Positions 47,192 through 55,357 of a DNA stretch of 64,000 bases are shown piece after piece; positions within the stretch are counted from its first letter, which is position 1, and every line of letters begins with the position of its first letter. Under the pieces are notes generated by a model, which did no database searches, was not told where the DNA came from, and worked only from the letters and a program-made list of their open reading frames with translations. The translations under genes and the position numbers were made by a program. The stretch comes from Candidatus Nitrotoga arctica (GTDB lineage Bacteria > Pseudomonadota > Gammaproteobacteria > Burkholderiales > Gallionellaceae), in assembly GCF_918378365.1 (NCBI RefSeq), contig NZ_OU912926.1, positions 310,001-374,000 of the forward strand. Reading direction: 5' to 3'.

Positions 47192-47388
47192 GTCGATCAA
47201 ACACGAAAACATCGGCAACGCGACGCATACGCAACTCACACAGTGCATCGAAACCAACAACGCCGCTCAATCGCCTACGAGGCGCAATAGGTGAGCGCAA
47301 AAATTGGGGATGCATACACAACGCGCTGGATAGTGTGAAAAACGACGGTTCTTCGCGCGACTTTGATCGACTGTATAGACTAAGCGCT
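47192..47388. other. Junction between hsdM relic and the sensor gene
   Basis: A reading frame is open from 47077 into the sensor gene, but before 47389 it resembles no protein and overlaps the hsdM relic in another frame. Alternative GTG 47335 could start the sensor gene slightly earlier (KNDGSSRDFDRLYRL). No repeats marking an insertion were seen. Confidence 0.5.
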
Positions 47389-50300
47389 ATGAGTGCCTTG
47401 ACTGCTGTAGCTATTGCGGCAGCCAAACCAATAAGGAAAACTAGTCAAATCCAATCTGTTACACCATTGGACACTATTGGGATTTATCAAGAGATTGCAT
47501 GGGTTACAACAGTACTTGCTACAAATTCAAAGTTAATAGCCAAGTTTGTAAAGCTCCGGAATGAATACGTGGTGGCGCTGAGCAACGGAGACTATGATGC
47601 AGCTGAAGCTTGTTTAGCCAAAATCGATAAAGATTGCGGATTTTCATTGTGGGCCGTTGAAAATAGGATTGCAGTCGCCACCCTTTCTGGGGGTTTTGAA
47701 CGGCAAAAATCCTACATCAACAGCATACTCTCGCGTGAGCGTCGAACATTCGTTGCCTTTTTCGCAAGCAACATCGGTGAAAGGAATGAATCTCGGGTTA
47801 GTAAGTTTAGTTTTGAAACTCGCCTTCGTGAGAAAGCCAAAACTTGGAAGATAAAGTCAGATCAACAGACATACATTTTCTTTAAGCTAAAAGGGGCGAG
47901 TTCCCTGACGCCATTAGAAGCCGCCGATATTCTAAGTTTTGAAGCGGCTAGCTCCCCGATAGATCTCTATGAAACATTCTTGGAGATTATGATAATCATT
48001 AAGGACTCGCTTAATAGGAATAATGAGCGGGTCCTAATGCAGCTGAGAAAACTCGGAAAAATCGCAGATCACTGTCTAGACAATATAAAGTTACTGTATT
48101 CCGAAGATCTGCCAAACTCCATTAATATTGCTGAGTATCTAAATGCGTTTCTTAGTGGCCAATACCAAAAGGCAGTTTGTTTAGCTGAAGAGCGGCTAAT
48201 CGAACAACCTGCGGATCCCATGACACTATTGATCGCCGCCCGATTGACGGCAATGGGGTATCCGGTGTCGGCCGGGAACAATTGTTTTGTTGATCACCTT
48301 CTTTCACTGTTAAGCGCTTTTCTGGCGCACGACAAAGGGAGCGATGAGGCGACTCAATCACTTGAGCGGATTGCACTGAATTTCCGAAGCCTACCCATTT
48401 CGTCGAGCGTCAATAGTCTAATTCAAGAAACTAGCTTTGACTTACTCGGGGATATCGCTACTGCAACTGCGGTGCGCACCCAATATAATTCACTACCCGT
48501 TTGCCTCTCGCTCGTGGATGCGAGTAGGAGAAAACAACTGTTAAATAGCCAAGGTTTCCAAGACGCTACGTGGCACTACGAAATAATTGCTCATCTTGGT
48601 ACCGTCAACAAAGTTGACGAGCTATCTTCCGAAGCACGTGACTACGCTTATATAAGCTTTAGCCGAAGAAACGGGAAGCCTTCAAAAGCGTTTTCCCATT
48701 TGGAGCAACTCGCAAATTCAAAAAATCTATATTTGCAACAAGAGTCGTCAATACTTCGAGCGTGGTTTCTATACGACGATGGCGACATTCAAGGCTCGAT
48801 CCTGCGTACTGTAAATGCGGCTGTATCAAAACCGACGTTGTTACGATCACTTCCTCTTATCAAATTATTCGAGCACCGAGGATTTCGTGAATTAAAGCAA
48901 TTAGAGCGTGAGCCTTGCCTTTCTATAGGGCTATTTTTATATATCAGCCTAACTCGAGAAAACACAAAAGACGTTGCGCTAAAGGTTGCTTGGAAGCAAT
49001 TTCACAAAGTCCATGGACTAGTAAAACCCTCTGAACTAAAAGCGAGGTTTTCGGAATTCAATTCGGCTGAACTTCTGTTTTTTTTGCGCAACGTATGTAC
49101 TCAGGAAATCATGGAGTTAAGCTCGGCATTTAATAGCCCAGCGGACCTTGATAGAGAACGCCTCCAGATATGTATTGCACTTTCTGAACTGGATTTGGAT
49201 CGCACTAGCGATTACGACGACGAAATCATCGAGCTGACGCGACGGCTCTCCATTGAGGATGGCGTGCAGCAAGTCGAGAGTTCTCGTGTTTACGTCGATT
49301 TGCTTGGCTTGCAGAGATGGTGCCATCAAAATCTTAATGAGCTTTTTTTGCGCTATCTAGATTATGCGGGAGCAGGGCTTCAAGCTTCAGCAGAAGATAT
49401 TGAGCGCAGCATAATATCGATATTTAAAAAAACAGGATTAGATGTTGAGCTTTTGAGTTTTCTCGATGGCTACGATATTAGTGCCGACTCCTTGCTTGGG
49501 GAGCTGATCGAAGAGTGTGCTATTCGTTTCCTCACTCTCCCGCGCTTTGGTCTTGATGCATTCTTGGGATCACGTGTTCGCCATGGATCACTTGAGGGCG
49601 CTTTTCGTAGCCCACTTGAAACGCGTCATTTAATCACGAAGATTGACTCATCAACTAATCAGTACGAGAGTAATGCATATTGGCTAAATTCAATCGATTC
49701 TACAAATGCAGAACAATATGCATCGCTTAACAAGGTGCTGAATGCTTTCTCACTTAGCATTGATACGCTTTTGGATATTGCGATAAGTCGATACGTGCAT
49801 GTGAGAAGTGCAGATAATCCAGAAGGTTTAATCACGCTATGGCCATCTGATAAAAACGCTCGGCAGCAGCTATTGAAAGCTTGGTTGCTTTCCACAAAAG
49901 CAAGTTTGTCGAAGGAGGCCACGATTGAACAATTAGTTGAATTTTGTGTAACAACCTTCTTTTGGCCCGAGCTTAAGAATTCTCTGTCTGTGGCTGCAGA
50001 ATTTGTCACGATAACGTTGGCTGGACAAATTCATACAGAGCTATGTGCATTAGCTACGGAGGTTCAAAGAATAACACCGAACCATCATGGTCTGGTCGCG
50101 CGTATTAACGCAGCAAAGAGTGATATAGAAAGTGCAGCCGCCAAAGTATCAAAGTGGTTTGCTCCACCGCAATTTACAAATATCGGCTCTTCGTACTTGC
50201 TTAAGACCGGCATAGAAATTGGAATTACTTCTCTTCGCCATCTTCGGCCACAGCTTGATAATCATGTCGAATGGGATGTCGACGAGCGTGCGAACGTGTT

Positions 50301-50721
50301 GTTACATCCAACTGCCTTTCAAACGATAAACGACGTCGCGTTTCTCATCTTCGGAAACATCCTTAAGCACTCGGGCTTCTTCGATGGCCACAATACCGGG
50401 GAAGAGCGGCCAAGAATCAAAATCTGGCTTAGATGGATGGACCCTGACATAGTTGAAGTTGAAGTGCAGAATGCAATTTCCAGCGTGAAAGATATTGCTC
50501 CAATCGAAGCAAATGTTAATTCGGCGAAGGAGCAAATACGGCTTGGTCAATTTGACACAGTTGCCCGACAAAAGAATAAGACAGGGCTTGTACGATTGGC
50601 TTCGACACTCAACTATGAAAATAGTGGTGACAAAATCGTTGATTTTGGTGTGATCGAAGGCTCAAGTTTTCGCGTCATGTTCGCCGTTCCGATTTACTTC
50701 CTTACCGGTCAGCCTAAGTGA
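47389..50721 (+). CDS. dtcA: Detocs-like sensor protein (DtcA)
   Basis: About 1110 residues from ATG 47389 (GTG 47335 is an alternative). Residues to about 890 are mostly helical with TPR-like repeats (NAFLSGQYQKAVCLAEERLI, YAYISFSRRNGKPSKAFSHL). The C-terminal 220 residues resemble a histidine-kinase ATPase: an N-box-like FLIFGNILKHSGF near 985, IKIWLRWMDPDIVEVEVQN, and a G-box-like KTGLVRLASTL near 1064, ending with FRVMFAVPIYF. The DxGxG loop is not typical and the phosphorylated His cannot be placed. The gene order with the next two genes fits DtcA. In that system it senses infection and starts a phosphorelay. It reads straight into dtcB with a four-base overlap (GTGA). Confidence 0.8.
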   Translation: MSALTAVAIAAAKPIRKTSQIQSVTPLDTIGIYQEIAWVTTVLATNSKLIAKFVKLRNEYVVALSNGDYDAAEACLAKIDKDCGFSLWAVENRIAVATLSGGFERQKSYINSILSRERRTFVAFFASNIGERNESRVSKFSFETRLREKAKTWKIKSDQQTYIFFKLKGASSLTPLEAADILSFEAASSPIDLYETFLEIMIIIKDSLNRNNERVLMQLRKLGKIADHCLDNIKLLYSEDLPNSINIAEYLNAFLSGQYQKAVCLAEERLIEQPADPMTLLIAARLTAMGYPVSAGNNCFVDHLLSLLSAFLAHDKGSDEATQSLERIALNFRSLPISSSVNSLIQETSFDLLGDIATATAVRTQYNSLPVCLSLVDASRRKQLLNSQGFQDATWHYEIIAHLGTVNKVDELSSEARDYAYISFSRRNGKPSKAFSHLEQLANSKNLYLQQESSILRAWFLYDDGDIQGSILRTVNAAVSKPTLLRSLPLIKLFEHRGFRELKQLEREPCLSIGLFLYISLTRENTKDVALKVAWKQFHKVHGLVKPSELKARFSEFNSAELLFFLRNVCTQEIMELSSAFNSPADLDRERLQICIALSELDLDRTSDYDDEIIELTRRLSIEDGVQQVESSRVYVDLLGLQRWCHQNLNELFLRYLDYAGAGLQASAEDIERSIISIFKKTGLDVELLSFLDGYDISADSLLGELIEECAIRFLTLPRFGLDAFLGSRVRHGSLEGAFRSPLETRHLITKIDSSTNQYESNAYWLNSIDSTNAEQYASLNKVLNAFSLSIDTLLDIAISRYVHVRSADNPEGLITLWPSDKNARQQLLKAWLLSTKASLSKEATIEQLVEFCVTTFFWPELKNSLSVAAEFVTITLAGQIHTELCALATEVQRITPNHHGLVARINAAKSDIESAAAKVSKWFAPPQFTNIGSSYLLKTGIEIGITSLRHLRPQLDNHVEWDVDERANVLLHPTAFQTINDVAFLIFGNILKHSGFFDGHNTGEERPRIKIWLRWMDPDIVEVEVQNAISSVKDIAPIEANVNSAKEQIRLGQFDTVARQKNKTGLVRLASTLNYENSGDKIVDFGVIEGSSFRVMFAVPIYFLTGQPK

Positions 50722-51170
50722 CAAAGAAAATATTACTTGTTGAGGATGACTTACCAAAGTTAACCCAAATATCTGAAGCGGTGAGGGAGAATGATATTGA
50801 GTTGACTATTGCAAAATCTATCAACGAAGCGATACGGAGGCTGGACGAGTCTGTTTTTGATTGCGTCTTGTTGGACATGTCGCTGCCGACATTCAATGAA
50901 GGGGCTAACGTATCCTCTAGTGGACGCCAGCAGGACTTTGGTGGTCGTCAAATTCTGACTTATATGTGGGAGCTAGAAATCAAGTCTCGCGTGATGCTAG
51001 TCACACAATTGCCGGGGTTCAAGAATGAAGGTGGTAACGAGGTCAAGCTTAAAGACCTCGACGCTGCGCTGGCGAACGATTTCCCTGGGCTCTACATGGG
51101 CTTCACCTATTTTCACCATAGCACCGATGCGTGGGCGAAACGACTAAAGGATTTTTTGGAAAAGATATGA
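50718..51170 (+). CDS. dtcB: Detocs-like stand-alone receiver (DtcB)
   Basis: 150 residues from GTG 50718. Receiver fold: acidic pair D10-D11 in VEDDLPKL, phosphoacceptor D53 in LLDMSLP, and Thr in LVTQLPG. The usual Lys-Pro of the last strand is absent (YMGFTYFHHSTDAW there). A loop of about 20 residues (NEGANVSSSGRQQDFGG) follows D53. No output domain. In Detocs a stand-alone receiver of this kind acts as a phosphate sink that limits activation of the effector. Overlaps both neighbours by four bases. Confidence 0.85.
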   Translation: MTKKILLVEDDLPKLTQISEAVRENDIELTIAKSINEAIRRLDESVFDCVLLDMSLPTFNEGANVSSSGRQQDFGGRQILTYMWELEIKSRVMLVTQLPGFKNEGGNEVKLKDLDAALANDFPGLYMGFTYFHHSTDAWAKRLKDFLEKI

Positions 51171-52408
51171 GCAAAATTCTTATCATCGATGACAAGCCGT
51201 CAAAATATTCTTCACTTCTTACCAAGATCGATCGATCAATAAATGTAGATCAAGACGTTGTAGTTGCTACAGACATACGGGATGGGTTGGACAAACTTCA
51301 GCGGCATTATTTTGACGTGCTGATCTTGGATATGCTTTTGCCAGAAGTACCTTGGGGTGAACCGATCGAAGATGGTGGAGTTCAATTACTTGAGCACCTA
51401 GACGAAGATCCGGATTTGAAGCTCCCGAAGTACATCATAGGAATTACAGCGTCAGCGGACTCCATTGAAGCAGTTGAGGACGCATTTCAATCTAAGCCAT
51501 GGGTACTTCTTAAAACATCAAACGGAGCCCCATGGGAAGAGAGATTGCTCTCACTAATAAGGCATGCTATTGATAGCGAGGCCGCGCAGGATTCTGTAAG
51601 GTATCAAACTGACGTGTGTCTTATCACTGCGTTAAGGCATCCGGAATTGGAAGCTCTCCTTCGAACCCCGATTCGATTAGACAATCCTGTTTTGATAGAT
51701 AGCGCAACATATGTTCAAACAGGAACTTTGGATTCAAATGGCCAACCACTATCGGTTGTTGTTGGCTGTTGCCTTCGCATGGGGTCGACCGAGAGCGCAT
51801 TGTTGGCAGCGAAACTGATTGAGCGCTTTCGTCCGAAGATAGTCGGTCTCGCTGGTATATGTGCGGGATTCGAGGAAAAGGTGTCCTACGGTGATGTAAT
51901 CATTGCGGATCCTTGTTGGGATTACACAATGAGCTCAAAAATCACTACAACCCCAGAAGGAGTAACGACTGTCGCAAACGCGCCAGACTCCATTGGGATG
52001 GAAGTCGATATTTCCGCTCGCTTTGAGAACTTTTCAACGGATAAGGCTTATCTTGTTAGCTTGGCAGACGATTGGCCAGGCGAGAAGCCACGAAATCCAC
52101 CCCAGATCGTAGTGGGCCCGTCTGCTACTGGGCCTGCGGTTATTGCTGATGCAACTGTATTTTCCGAAATAAGGAAAACACAGCACCGAGCAACAGTTGG
52201 CCTCGAAATGGAAGCTTACGGTGTTTATTGTGCTGTCAGGAGGGCGACGCGTCCGAGACCAATTGTTTTCAGCGCCAAAGGGGTTTGCGACTATGCCAGT
52301 TTTTTGAAGGATGACAAGTATCAAAAATACGCTGCATATACCAGCGCTTCAATTGTAAGCGAGTTTTTGCGCCGCCACGGATCAGAAATATGCCGGGCAA
52401 TGGATTGA
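51167..52408 (+). CDS. dtcC: Detocs-like receiver-nucleosidase effector (DtcC)
   Basis: 413 residues from ATG 51167, overlapping the dtcB stop (ATGA). Residues 1-125 are a receiver: D8-D9 in LIIDDKPSK, phosphoacceptor D55 in LILDMLLPE, Lys in WVLLKTS. Residues about 145-410 are a nucleoside-phosphorylase (MTAN/PNP) fold: GLAGICAGF near 227, GLEMEAYG (E347 and E349) and AKGVCDYA with D375 in the place of the catalytic Asp. In Detocs this domain splits ATP to adenine and ribose triphosphate, depleting the infected cell. It lacks DNA-binding features. A longer frame from 51131 has no start signal. Confidence 0.85.
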   Translation: MSKILIIDDKPSKYSSLLTKIDRSINVDQDVVVATDIRDGLDKLQRHYFDVLILDMLLPEVPWGEPIEDGGVQLLEHLDEDPDLKLPKYIIGITASADSIEAVEDAFQSKPWVLLKTSNGAPWEERLLSLIRHAIDSEAAQDSVRYQTDVCLITALRHPELEALLRTPIRLDNPVLIDSATYVQTGTLDSNGQPLSVVVGCCLRMGSTESALLAAKLIERFRPKIVGLAGICAGFEEKVSYGDVIIADPCWDYTMSSKITTTPEGVTTVANAPDSIGMEVDISARFENFSTDKAYLVSLADDWPGEKPRNPPQIVVGPSATGPAVIADATVFSEIRKTQHRATVGLEMEAYGVYCAVRRATRPRPIVFSAKGVCDYASFLKDDKYQKYAAYTSASIVSEFLRRHGSEICRAMD

Positions 52409-52613
52409 AATGAAACAACCTATGTTAGGCGCGCCAAAGCTGGATAAAGCCGTGAATGCAACAATCGATTGCCGCCGATTATGTAGAGCATGCGTGAGTC
52501 GATAGCAACCAGTTGCATTCTTCGAAAATTGTCATGTCTGACGATTCTTGATTCGGCATTTAGTTAGAGTTGTCGATGAAAATTATGGAGGCTATCCAAA
52601 AGGGCGGACGATC

Positions 52614-53183
52614 ATGAGCAAAGCTTTTACCAAGGAAACGGACGAAAATCCTGACGATGAAGAGGTTCAGTCAGTATCTCCGCTTCCGGCAGGCGTAAAA
52701 AATTACATCACCCCCGTTGGTTACCTGCGTCTGAAAGATGAACTTGATCAGCTATGGAAAGTGGAACGCCCCGTGTTGGTGCAAACTATTACTTGGGCCG
52801 CGTCCAATGGCGACCGCTCGGAAAATGGCGATTACATTTACGGTAAGAAGCGCCTGCGTGAAATCGACCGGCGCATCCGCTTTCTTTCCAAGCGCCTGGA
52901 AAACGCCGCAGTGGTGGATCCGGTGCAGCGAGGATCGTGTGATCAAGTATTCTTTGGTGCGACAGTCACAGTGTGCAGGCAGGACGGTGCAGAGTATATC
53001 TACAGCATAGTAGGCGTAGATGAAGCTGATGCCGGGCGCGGATTGATTAGCTGGGTATCACCGCTAGCTCGAGCGCTGCTAAAAGCACGCGCCGATGATG
53101 TGGTTATGTTGCACATCCCTGGCGGAATAGAAGAGCTGGTGGTGGTGGACGTTGCTTATCGGGCGATACGTTTTGACGATTGA
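52614..53183 (+). CDS. greB: Transcription elongation factor GreB
   Basis: 189 residues from ATG 52614. Coiled-coil NTD with the acidic tip (ASNGDRSENGDYIYGKKRLR) and C-terminal FKBP-like domain (GATVTVCRQDGAEYIYSIVG, ISWVSPLARALLKARADDVV). Rescues backtracked RNA polymerase. About 30 extra residues at the N-terminus (TKETDENPDDEE) are acidic and probably disordered. It marks the right edge of the defence island. Confidence 0.95.
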   Translation: MSKAFTKETDENPDDEEVQSVSPLPAGVKNYITPVGYLRLKDELDQLWKVERPVLVQTITWAASNGDRSENGDYIYGKKRLREIDRRIRFLSKRLENAAVVDPVQRGSCDQVFFGATVTVCRQDGAEYIYSIVGVDEADAGRGLISWVSPLARALLKARADDVVMLHIPGGIEELVVVDVAYRAIRFDD

Positions 53184-53275
53184 GTTGTTGAAATAAACGT
53201 AAGCTTAGAGGCGCCCTTAAATAGATCATTTTGAACTTTAACAGCAGTGTTCCTCGTTCCACCCGCATGCCCGGA

Positions 53276-53908
53276 TTAGCCAAGAGTAGGAAATAAGCCG
53301 CGTATTCCACCCGCAATGAATTCTACGGAAATGGCCGCGAGTACCAAGCCCATTAGCCGAGTAAATACGTCAATGCCTATCTTGCCCAAACGTTGCGCCA
53401 CCCACGGTGCAATCAGGAAGGCTAACCAGACCGTTACGCTTAGCAACATTATTTCCAAGCTCATGATTAAGTAATGCTCAATGCCGTGCGCCTTGTGTGC
53501 TTCCAGTATCACCGCACTGATGGAGCCGGGCCCAGCCAGCAGTGGGATGGATAGAGGCACGATGGCATGTATCGAGCTTGTTTCGCCCTCAGCACCGTCA
53601 TTATCTGCTTCGATGGATGTGTAGAGGTTGCCATTCAACATTTTGAAAGCCATTAACATCAGCAGAATGCCACCCGCCACGCGAAATGAGCTGATGCTGA
53701 TACCAAAAAAAGCCAGTAGTGGTTGGCCTATCAATAACGCAACCAGCAAAATAGCGCATACCGCCAGTGATGCGACGCGTCCAACCTTGGCACGTTTTGG
53801 CGCCGTCATGCCGGAGGTGAACAGAATGATGACGGGGATGATTCCGATCGGATCAAGGATGGCGAACAGGCTGATAAAAATCTTGGTGTATTCGGTGAAA
53901 TCCAGCAT
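53276..53908 (-). CDS. MarC-family membrane protein
   Basis: 210 residues, six membrane helices (LFAILDPIGIIPVIILFTSG, AVCAILLVALLIGQPLLAFF, RLMGLVLAAISVEFIAGGIR). Matches the MarC/YchE family of inner-membrane proteins of unknown substrate. Reads against greB. Not a resistance marker in itself. Confidence 0.9.
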   Translation of the reverse strand: MLDFTEYTKIFISLFAILDPIGIIPVIILFTSGMTAPKRAKVGRVASLAVCAILLVALLIGQPLLAFFGISISSFRVAGGILLMLMAFKMLNGNLYTSIEADNDGAEGETSSIHAIVPLSIPLLAGPGSISAVILEAHKAHGIEHYLIMSLEIMLLSVTVWLAFLIAPWVAQRLGKIGIDVFTRLMGLVLAAISVEFIAGGIRGLFPTLG

Positions 53909-53972
53909 GGCGCTCAGTCAAAAAAATGCAGCAAAATTGGTCGAATAAATTCCCGGTTATTCTCTTTCAAAT

Positions 53973-55259
53973 TTAGGCAGAAACGACGTTGTTCGGGGCA
54001 ACTGCTTTGACCCGTTCCAATACCGCTGCGAAGAAGGCATCGGTGTTGTGCAGTTGCGGCAACAGTTGCAGGCACTCTTCCGCTTCCAGCGGGATTTTTT
54101 GCTGTGCGAGAATTTCTCCTGCAGGACGTAGTATGAACTCTGGATGGCCGGTAAGAAATGCATCGACTATGGCGCGGTTTTCCTGGGGCAAAAAACTACA
54201 GGTGGTATACACCAGACGGCCGCCGGGTTTGAGCAACTTGCTGGCTGAGGCCAGGATAGAGGCTTGCAACTGGGTGAATTCGGTTACGCTTTGAGACGAT
54301 TGGCGGAATTTGATGTCCGGATTACGGCGTAGTGTGCCCAATCCGCTACACGGTGCGTCCACAAGAACGCGGTCGATTTTGCCAGCCAGACGTTTTATTT
54401 TACTGTCGTTTTCATGTGCGATGAGTTGCGGGTGCAGGTTACTCAGCCCCGAACGTTTCAAACGTGGCTTGAGGTTGGCCAGTCGTTTCTCGGATACGTC
54501 CAGGGCATACAGCCTGCCCTGAGACTGCATCATGGCACCCAGCATGAGCGCTTTGCCGCCTGCTCCGGCGCAAAAATCCACAACCATGTCATTGCGCTTG
54601 GGGGCGAGAAGAAATCCAAGCAACTGGCTGCCTTCGTCTTGAACTTCTATTTTTCCGCCGAGGAATAGCGGGTGCTTGGTGAGTGATGGCTTGTCCTTGA
54701 GGCGAATGCCGATGGGAGAGTAAGGCGTGGCTTGCGCGTCCATGCCGTCTGCCTGCAAGGCTTGCAGTACTTCGTCGCGAGTGGCGAGCAGGGTGTTGAC
54801 GCGTAAATCCAGTGCGGCCGGTTGCTGCATGGAGCGACCCAGCATGAGGATGGCTTCATCCGTCATTGTGATTTGTAGCTGTTCGACCAACCATTCTGGC
54901 AGTTCGGCCTGCACTGACAAAGATAATTCGGCAAGATTGATGGCTTTCACTTGCCCCAGCCAGTCGCTTTCATCGCGTTTCAGAAGCGGAGTGAGTTCAC
55001 GCAGGTTATAGCCGCTGAATTTGATCCAATAAGCCAGCGCCATGCGACGCGGCGTGGCCTGATTGGCGCAGGCATGCTCCAGAAACAGGCGATGACGCAA
55101 CACACCGAACACAGTTTCTGCTACCAGCGCACGTTCGTTGGAGCCAATACGCTCGCGCTGAAAAAAGTGGCGCAGTACAGCGTCGGCGGGATGTTCCAGC
55201 GGCAGAATGCTACGCAGGGCTTGGATAACAAGGTCTAGGCGATATTCGGTCAGTAGCAT
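53973..55259 (-). CDS. rsmB: 16S rRNA m5C967 methyltransferase RsmB
   Basis: 428 residues. N-terminal NusB-like domain (AVLRHFFQRERIGSNERALV, ETVFGVLRHRLFLEH) and C-terminal Rossmann methyltransferase: VVDFCAGAGGKALMLGAMM, DAPCSGLGTLRRNPD with the catalytic Cys, and YTTCSFLPQENRA with the second Cys. Modifies C967 of 16S rRNA. Confidence 0.95.
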   Translation of the reverse strand: MLLTEYRLDLVIQALRSILPLEHPADAVLRHFFQRERIGSNERALVAETVFGVLRHRLFLEHACANQATPRRMALAYWIKFSGYNLRELTPLLKRDESDWLGQVKAINLAELSLSVQAELPEWLVEQLQITMTDEAILMLGRSMQQPAALDLRVNTLLATRDEVLQALQADGMDAQATPYSPIGIRLKDKPSLTKHPLFLGGKIEVQDEGSQLLGFLLAPKRNDMVVDFCAGAGGKALMLGAMMQSQGRLYALDVSEKRLANLKPRLKRSGLSNLHPQLIAHENDSKIKRLAGKIDRVLVDAPCSGLGTLRRNPDIKFRQSSQSVTEFTQLQASILASASKLLKPGGRLVYTTCSFLPQENRAIVDAFLTGHPEFILRPAGEILAQQKIPLEAEECLQLLPQLHNTDAFFAAVLERVKAVAPNNVVSA

Positions 55260-55357
55260 GGTTCTAAATTAGGGTAAAAGTATTGAAGTGGTGATGGAAG
55301 CGATCACAGGAATGGAGGCGAAGTTTACAGGACAGGGCTTCATGACTTTGGAATTTC

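Noticed and set aside
47077..47388. Longer start for the sensor gene
   Set aside because: Overlaps the hsdM relic in another frame and resembles no protein; the start at 47389, or GTG 47335, is more plausible.
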